Part shown: positions 59,957 through 64,000 of the stretch, one piece after another | Layout: each line of letters begins with the position of its first letter | Numbering within the stretch: the stretch's first letter is position 1 | DNA from: Bacteroidaceae bacterium | GTDB lineage: Bacteria > Bacteroidota > Bacteroidia > Bacteroidales > Bacteroidaceae | Direction of reading: 5' to 3' | NCBI GenBank assembly: GCA_017470525.1 | Contig: JAFUYM010000060.1 | Location: 1 to 64,000 of the forward strand | Length of the DNA stretch: 64,000 nucleotides | Notes under the pieces: model-generated | What the model saw: the letters and a program-made list of their open reading frames with translations, nothing else | Databases searched by the model: none | Told to the model about the DNA's origin: nothing | Translations under genes and position numbers: made by a program

Positions 59957-62440
59957 ATGACCAAAACTATGAAACAAATCATCCTTTCGGCAGTGTTCGC
60001 CCTCGCATCGCTGCCCACGTTTGCCAATCATCCCGATTCGGTTTATGTGAAGCCTGATGTGAAAAACGGCACACGCGATTTCCAAATTGCTTATTCCATC
60101 GATGGAAAGCATTGGACACACGTCTATTGCAACCTCTTCGAAAGCGACTACGGACCTTGGGGCAGCGAAAAGAAACTGTACTACCCTATCCTGTCTTTCG
60201 ACGGAAAGCAGTATCATGCCACCTTCATTCCCAATCCGAAGATTGCCCAGATTGCAGTCACCACATCCGACAATTTCTCTCTTTGGGAACCACAGGATTA
60301 TCCTAAATGCCCGCAAGAGCAATTTGAAGCCCTATTGAAAAAGCAGCAAAAGGATTCGGAAGAGAACATCATCCGCATCCCATACGAAGGATTGCAGAAC
60401 CTGCTGACCAAGAAGTTACGTGCCGACCAAAACGGTGCGTGGGAACGGGAAGACTTCATCAGAAACGGTGAAGGATTTAGACAAGTAACTAAGAGCATCA
60501 ACGCACAACTGAAAGTGAATCTGAACGATACGAAGAACATATCGCCCGACCTCATGGGCATCTTCTTTGAAGACATCAGTTATGCAGCCGATGGTGGTCT
60601 CTATGCAGAACTGATTCAGAACCGCGACTTTGAATACACGGCAGACGACCATCGCGGATGGAATGCACAGACGGCATGGAAACTGGAAGGCGAAGGCACT
60701 ACATGGAGCATCGAAACGCAAGTTCCTCTCCACAAGAACAACCCGCACTACGCCGTTCTCACCACCACCGCCAAAGGTACCCGACTCATCAACGAAGGCT
60801 GGGATGGCATTCTCCTCCAGAAAGGCAAAAAGTACAACCTCTCCCTTTTCACAAAAGGCACTGGTTCTCTGCGCCTTTCCCTCGTGAGCGACAATTCCGT
60901 TGTCGCTTCCACCACCCTCAAAGCCACCAAAGAATGGCAACAGCAGAAAGCCACCCTCACCCCCACCTCCTCTGCCGACAAAGCGACTCTCGTCATCGAA
61001 CCGCTCACTCCTGGCACCCTCAACCTCGACTTCATCTCCCTCTTCCCCCAAGAAACCTTCAAGAATCGTCCCAACGGTCTTCGCAAAGACTTAGCAGAAG
61101 TGATTGCCGACCTCCATCCTCGCTTTGTCCGTTTCCCTGGCGGCTGCGCCACTCATGGTCAAGGCATCGACAACATCTACCACTGGCAAGCCACCGTAGG
61201 CGACCTGTGGGAACGCCAACCCGACATGAACATCTGGAGTTACCACCAGACACGCGGCATCGGCTTCTATGAGTATTTCCTGTTCTGCGAAGACATCGGT
61301 GCCGAACCACTCCCCGTGCTGGCAGCAGGTGTGCCTTGTCAGAACTCATGGAAAGGCGGCAACGGTCAGCAAGGCGGCATCCCCTTCGAGGCAGAACTGA
61401 ACGGAAAACCCTCACCCTACACCTACAACGGCAAGCCCCTCACGATGGAGAGTTATCTGCAAGAACTGCTCGACCTCATCGAATGGGCAAACGGCGATGC
61501 AAAGACATCCGAACTTGCCAAAATCCGTGCGAAAGCAGGACATGTCAAACCTTTCAACCTCAAATATTTAGGTATCGGAAATGAAGACCTCATCAGCGAG
61601 ACCTTCCTGAAGCGTTACCGTTTCCTCATCGAAGGCATTCAGAAGGTGCACCCCGAAATCACCATCGTCGGCACAGTCGGTCCTTTCTGGGAAGGCAGCG
61701 ACTACGAATACGGTTGGAAAGAGGCAAAAGAAAAGAACATTCCTATCGTGGATGAGCACTACTATAACTCCATCGGTTGGTATTTCCACCATCGCGACTA
61801 CTACGACAACTATGACCGTCAGGGTACGAAGGTCTATTTGGGCGAATGGGCATCGAAAGGCAACAATGTGGTCAACGCACTGGTCGAAGCCGCCTATCTC
61901 GCCAATGTGGAACGCAATGCTGACGTAGTGGTCATGTCATCCTATGCGCCACTGCTCGCCAAAGAAGGACACACCAACTGGAATCCCGACCTCATCTACT
62001 TCAACAACAAGGAGGTAAAGCCTACGGTCAACTACTTCGTGCAACGTGGATATGGTCAGAATGCTGGCGACAAATATGTGTACTCAGACCTTCAGGCATC
62101 CTACACTCCATCTGACGGTCAGCAGCCCTTCTCAAGTGCTCGCCTCATGGACTATTTAGACAAGTCGGTGGTCATCGACACCCAGACAGGCGACCTCATC
62201 ATCAAACTGGTCAGCCTTCTGCCAATAGAAACAAATGTCAACATTGACCTTGGCGAAGATGCCATCAAGGGCTACAACACCGCAGCCGATTTCACGGTAA
62301 TGGCAGGAGACAACGCTCCCGGGAAAGAGCGCAATTGGAAAACCAACGAAACCAAGACACTCACTGTGGACAGCAAGTTTGAGGTGACCATTCCTGCTTA
62401 TTCTTTCTCCATCATCCGCATCAAAAAGAACAAGAAATGA
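59957..62440 (+). CDS. GH51 alpha-L-arabinofuranosidase
   Basis: The enzyme removes arabinofuranose branches from arabinoxylan or arabinan. The 827-residue protein (or 823 from the second ATG at 59969) has a signal peptide ending ASLPTFAN, an N-terminal beta-sandwich extension (about 25-130), a carbohydrate-binding-like region, and the GH51 TIM barrel with acid/base Glu543 (YLGIGNEDL) and nucleophile Glu630 (LGEWASKG). A C-terminal beta domain follows. It overlaps the following esterase gene by four bases (ATGA), so the two enzymes are made together. Confidence 0.9.
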   Translation: MTKTMKQIILSAVFALASLPTFANHPDSVYVKPDVKNGTRDFQIAYSIDGKHWTHVYCNLFESDYGPWGSEKKLYYPILSFDGKQYHATFIPNPKIAQIAVTTSDNFSLWEPQDYPKCPQEQFEALLKKQQKDSEENIIRIPYEGLQNLLTKKLRADQNGAWEREDFIRNGEGFRQVTKSINAQLKVNLNDTKNISPDLMGIFFEDISYAADGGLYAELIQNRDFEYTADDHRGWNAQTAWKLEGEGTTWSIETQVPLHKNNPHYAVLTTTAKGTRLINEGWDGILLQKGKKYNLSLFTKGTGSLRLSLVSDNSVVASTTLKATKEWQQQKATLTPTSSADKATLVIEPLTPGTLNLDFISLFPQETFKNRPNGLRKDLAEVIADLHPRFVRFPGGCATHGQGIDNIYHWQATVGDLWERQPDMNIWSYHQTRGIGFYEYFLFCEDIGAEPLPVLAAGVPCQNSWKGGNGQQGGIPFEAELNGKPSPYTYNGKPLTMESYLQELLDLIEWANGDAKTSELAKIRAKAGHVKPFNLKYLGIGNEDLISETFLKRYRFLIEGIQKVHPEITIVGTVGPFWEGSDYEYGWKEAKEKNIPIVDEHYYNSIGWYFHHRDYYDNYDRQGTKVYLGEWASKGNNVVNALVEAAYLANVERNADVVVMSSYAPLLAKEGHTNWNPDLIYFNNKEVKPTVNYFVQRGYGQNAGDKYVYSDLQASYTPSDGQQPFSSARLMDYLDKSVVIDTQTGDLIIKLVSLLPIETNVNIDLGEDAIKGYNTAADFTVMAGDNAPGKERNWKTNETKTLTVDSKFEVTIPAYSFSIIRIKKNKK

Positions 62441-63525
62441 TGAAATACACTTCCACTCTATGGGCTTCACTGCTTGTCTGCCTCTCTCTGCATGGACAGA
62501 CAAAAGAACCCACAGGAACACTCATTCAACCGACTGATAAAAACATTCAATACATAGGACGCATCGAGGAATCTCGCCCCGAGCGTCCTATGTTCACCTA
62601 CCCTGGTGTACAGATTCGCTGCGGTTTCACGGGCACATCGTTGTCCATGATGGCAAAGCCTCAAAGTGGTTACTTCATGGCAGAGATTGATGGCGGAGAG
62701 GCTTTCAAAGTCTCTTTCTTCGACAACACCATCGTTACTCTTGCTTCCAATTTGCCTAATGGCACCCATCAAGCCATCGTCACCTACATCAGCGAAGGAT
62801 ATGAACGATTGCCTGAATTTCGCGGATTCTTCGTTGACAAGGGTGCCTCTTTGGCACCAGCCACACCTCTACCCTCCCGCAAGATAGAGTTTATCGGCAA
62901 TTCCATCACCTGCGGCTATGGAATCGAAGCCAACGACCCTACCGCCCCCTATCTGGAGGAAACCGCCAATTACTACTACACCTACGCTGCCCGCACAGCA
63001 CGAAACCTCAATGCACAAGCCGTCGTGGTAGCTCGCAGCGGCATCGGTGTCTATCGCAACTACAACGGTCCTCAGACAGGCGATGCAGTGAACATGAACA
63101 CGGAGTACCCCCATACATTATTATATAATAATACTTACAAGTGGGACTTTTCCCGCTACACTCCCGATGTGGTTTGTGTCAACCTCGGCACCAACGACAC
63201 CTCCACCCAAGGTGCCGACTCCACTCTCCTGCTCAATGCTTTCAAACAACTCTATCATCAAATCCGCACCCATTATCCCCACACTCGCATCGTTCTTCTT
63301 TCAGGCTCCATGATGACAGGCAAAGCACTCCAAACAGCCCGACAAGCCTTAGATGCCACTCTCGCCTATGCCCACCAACAGGACGACTCCAACATCTACC
63401 GCTTTGACTTTCCTCCCCACGACGGCACTCTCGGCTACGGTGCTTCCTACCATCCCTCCATGCGCCAACACGAAAAAATGGCAAACGAATTGACCACTTA
63501 CCTGAAAGAACTGATGGGATGGTAA
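62437..63525 (+). CDS. CE2-like acetyl esterase
   Basis: This 362-residue exported esterase starts at 62437, overlapping the GH51 stop. Signal peptide ends LSLHGQ. An N-terminal jelly-roll (about 35-140) precedes an SGNH domain with Ser156 in IEFIGNSITCGYG and His339 in GYGASYHPSM. This two-domain layout matches carbohydrate esterase family 2, in which a Ser-His dyad deacetylates xylan. Together with the arabinofuranosidase it would strip side groups from arabinoxylan. It ends at a strong terminator. Confidence 0.85.
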   Translation: MMKYTSTLWASLLVCLSLHGQTKEPTGTLIQPTDKNIQYIGRIEESRPERPMFTYPGVQIRCGFTGTSLSMMAKPQSGYFMAEIDGGEAFKVSFFDNTIVTLASNLPNGTHQAIVTYISEGYERLPEFRGFFVDKGASLAPATPLPSRKIEFIGNSITCGYGIEANDPTAPYLEETANYYYTYAARTARNLNAQAVVVARSGIGVYRNYNGPQTGDAVNMNTEYPHTLLYNNTYKWDFSRYTPDVVCVNLGTNDTSTQGADSTLLLNAFKQLYHQIRTHYPHTRIVLLSGSMMTGKALQTARQALDATLAYAHQQDDSNIYRFDFPPHDGTLGYGASYHPSMRQHEKMANELTTYLKELMGW

Positions 63526-63547
63526 ACTAACAATTACACAAAAAGCA

Positions 63548-63588
63548 ATGGGACTCTTGAATCAAACGACTCAAGAGTCCCATTTTTA
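63548..63588. terminator. Terminator of the GH51-CE2 operon and tRNA-His
   Basis: ATGGGACTCTTGA (63548-63560) and TCAAGAGTCCCAT (63571-63583) form a perfect 13-bp stem with T5 after it; the minus strand also ends T-rich, so it may serve both converging units. Confidence 0.9.
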
Positions 63589-63595
63589 AGAGAGG

Positions 63596-63670
63596 GGTGG
63601 AGGGTGGGACTCGAACCCACGACATTCAGAACCACAATCTGACGCTCTAACCAACTGAACTACATCCACC
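63596..63670 (-). tRNA. tRNA-His(GUG)
   Basis: Cloverleaf with anticodon arm CAGAT-TGTGGTT-CTG type (anticodon GTG), T arm GTGGG-TTCGAGT-CCCAC, and the extra G at position -1 (63670) facing C73, as expected for tRNA-His. The acceptor stem has one U-C mismatch. CCA is not encoded. Confidence 0.95.
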
Positions 63671-63700
63671 ATGTAGCAATCCTTTTCAGATTTGCGAGTG

Positions 63701-63731
63701 CAAAGGTAGTGCAAATTTTAGACACTACAAA
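63701..63731 (-). promoter_or_regulatory. tRNA-His promoter
   Basis: Minus strand TTTG (63728-63731) and TACCTTTG (63701-63708), spacing 19. About 50 bases are nearly identical to the tRNA-Ser/Glu promoter. Confidence 0.85.
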
Positions 63732-63817
63732 ATAAAAGAAGACTTTTTTTTATTTTTAGGGTTAAAATGCCGCCTATCTTATCCAACGGTAGGGAGTTTT
63801 GGAGGATTGACCAAATA

Positions 63818-63862
63818 AAAAAGCGAAGAAAATTCGGCAGATGCCTCTTTTTCTTCACTTTT
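63818..63862 (-). terminator. Terminator of folD
   Basis: AAAGTGAAGAAAA-type and TTTTCTTCGCTTT-type arms (63862-63847 with 63832-63818) form a hairpin followed by T6 on the minus strand. Confidence 0.75.
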
Positions 63863-63897
63863 AAGGGGATGAGGGTTTCTTTACCTCGTACTATCTA

Positions 63898-64000
63898 TTA
63901 TTTATAAAATTCTTTGCGACCAGCACTAAGTGTGTTCTTCATCAGCGAGCAGATGGTCATCGGTCCAACACCGCCGGGAACAGGAGTGATATAGGAGCAT
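63898..64000 (-). CDS. folD: Methylenetetrahydrofolate dehydrogenase/cyclohydrolase, 3' end
   Basis: Only the last 33 codons and the stop (63898-63900) lie in the window; the gene continues past the right edge. The residues [19 protein letters not shown] and the ending [12 protein letters not shown] match the conserved C-terminus of FolD, the bifunctional enzyme that makes 10-formyl-THF from methylene-THF in the cytoplasm. A terminator hairpin follows the stop. The identification is firm for the family although most of the protein is unseen. Confidence 0.88.
   Translation of the reverse strand, partial: CSYITPVPGGVGPMTICSLMKNTLSAGRKEFYK

Overview
The window is chromosomal DNA from a member of the Bacteroidota, most likely a Prevotella-like Bacteroidales. 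The evidence is the recurring TAnnTTTG -7 box (often with TTTG 19-21 bases upstream), the near absence of Shine-Dalgarno sequences, a type IX secretion-like sorting domain, a Porin_10-type barrel, an OMP_b-brl_3-type barrel, signal-peptide-bearing GH92, GH35 and GH51 enzymes, and eukaryote-like ProRS and carbamoyl-phosphate synthetase. Genus assignment is inference.

Layout. 1-880: a promoter- and terminator-bounded small RNA candidate (6S-like hairpin), then non-coding DNA with two kinds of short-period repeats. 881-8681: PpiD-type foldase, a small secreted sorting-domain protein, an ECF sigma/anti-sigma-like/periplasmic helical protein triad, a DUF4468 protein and a porin. 8684-12117 (minus): ispE, an exported KduI and an orphan GatC-type EIIC. 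12118-16680: a more AT-rich accessory stretch with hairpin-rich DNA, a structured 5' leader, a large outer-membrane barrel gene, and a DUF4160/DUF2442 pair enclosed by long direct repeats. 16718-20120: sodium-pumping decarboxylase oadGAB. 20276-24112 (minus): MFS + GH92, two identical tRNA-Glu(CUC) and tRNA-Ser(GCU). 24291-30906: mazG facing the metH-smpB-DUF4375 operon across a 56-bp perfect inverted repeat, then an OmpA lipoprotein-mtgA-small Cys protein cluster. 31102-38596: proS, an S37-like peptidase, clpC and htpG. 38848-47771: a glmS-(purF-like)-carA-carB-trmD run, all glutamine- or nucleotide-linked, facing a Na/Pi cotransporter. 49711-52080: GH35 galactosidase. 52229-57577 (minus): ilvD-ilvB-ilvN-ilvC, the branched-chain amino acid pathway. 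57849-63525: an SGNH esterase, riboflavin synthase, a lipoprotein, and an arabinofuranosidase-acetyl esterase pair suited to arabinoxylan side chains. 63596-64000 (minus): tRNA-His and the 3' end of folD.

The most unusual signal is not a gene. At least six intergenic sites carry three short palindromic units repeated at exactly 23 bp. The sites belong to four unrelated sequence families (units of 15, 17, about 10-20 and 21 bp; spacers adjusted so the period stays 23). Two of the families occur twice. Other gaps carry 9-bp CTAG repeats (both in the ilv region), 10-bp A-rich inverted arrays and the 56-bp inverted repeat. These, the 115-nt multi-helix leader at 12746-12860 and the direct-repeat cassette at 15885-16678 are the best candidates for something undescribed. 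All conclusions come from reading the sequence; no database search was possible.
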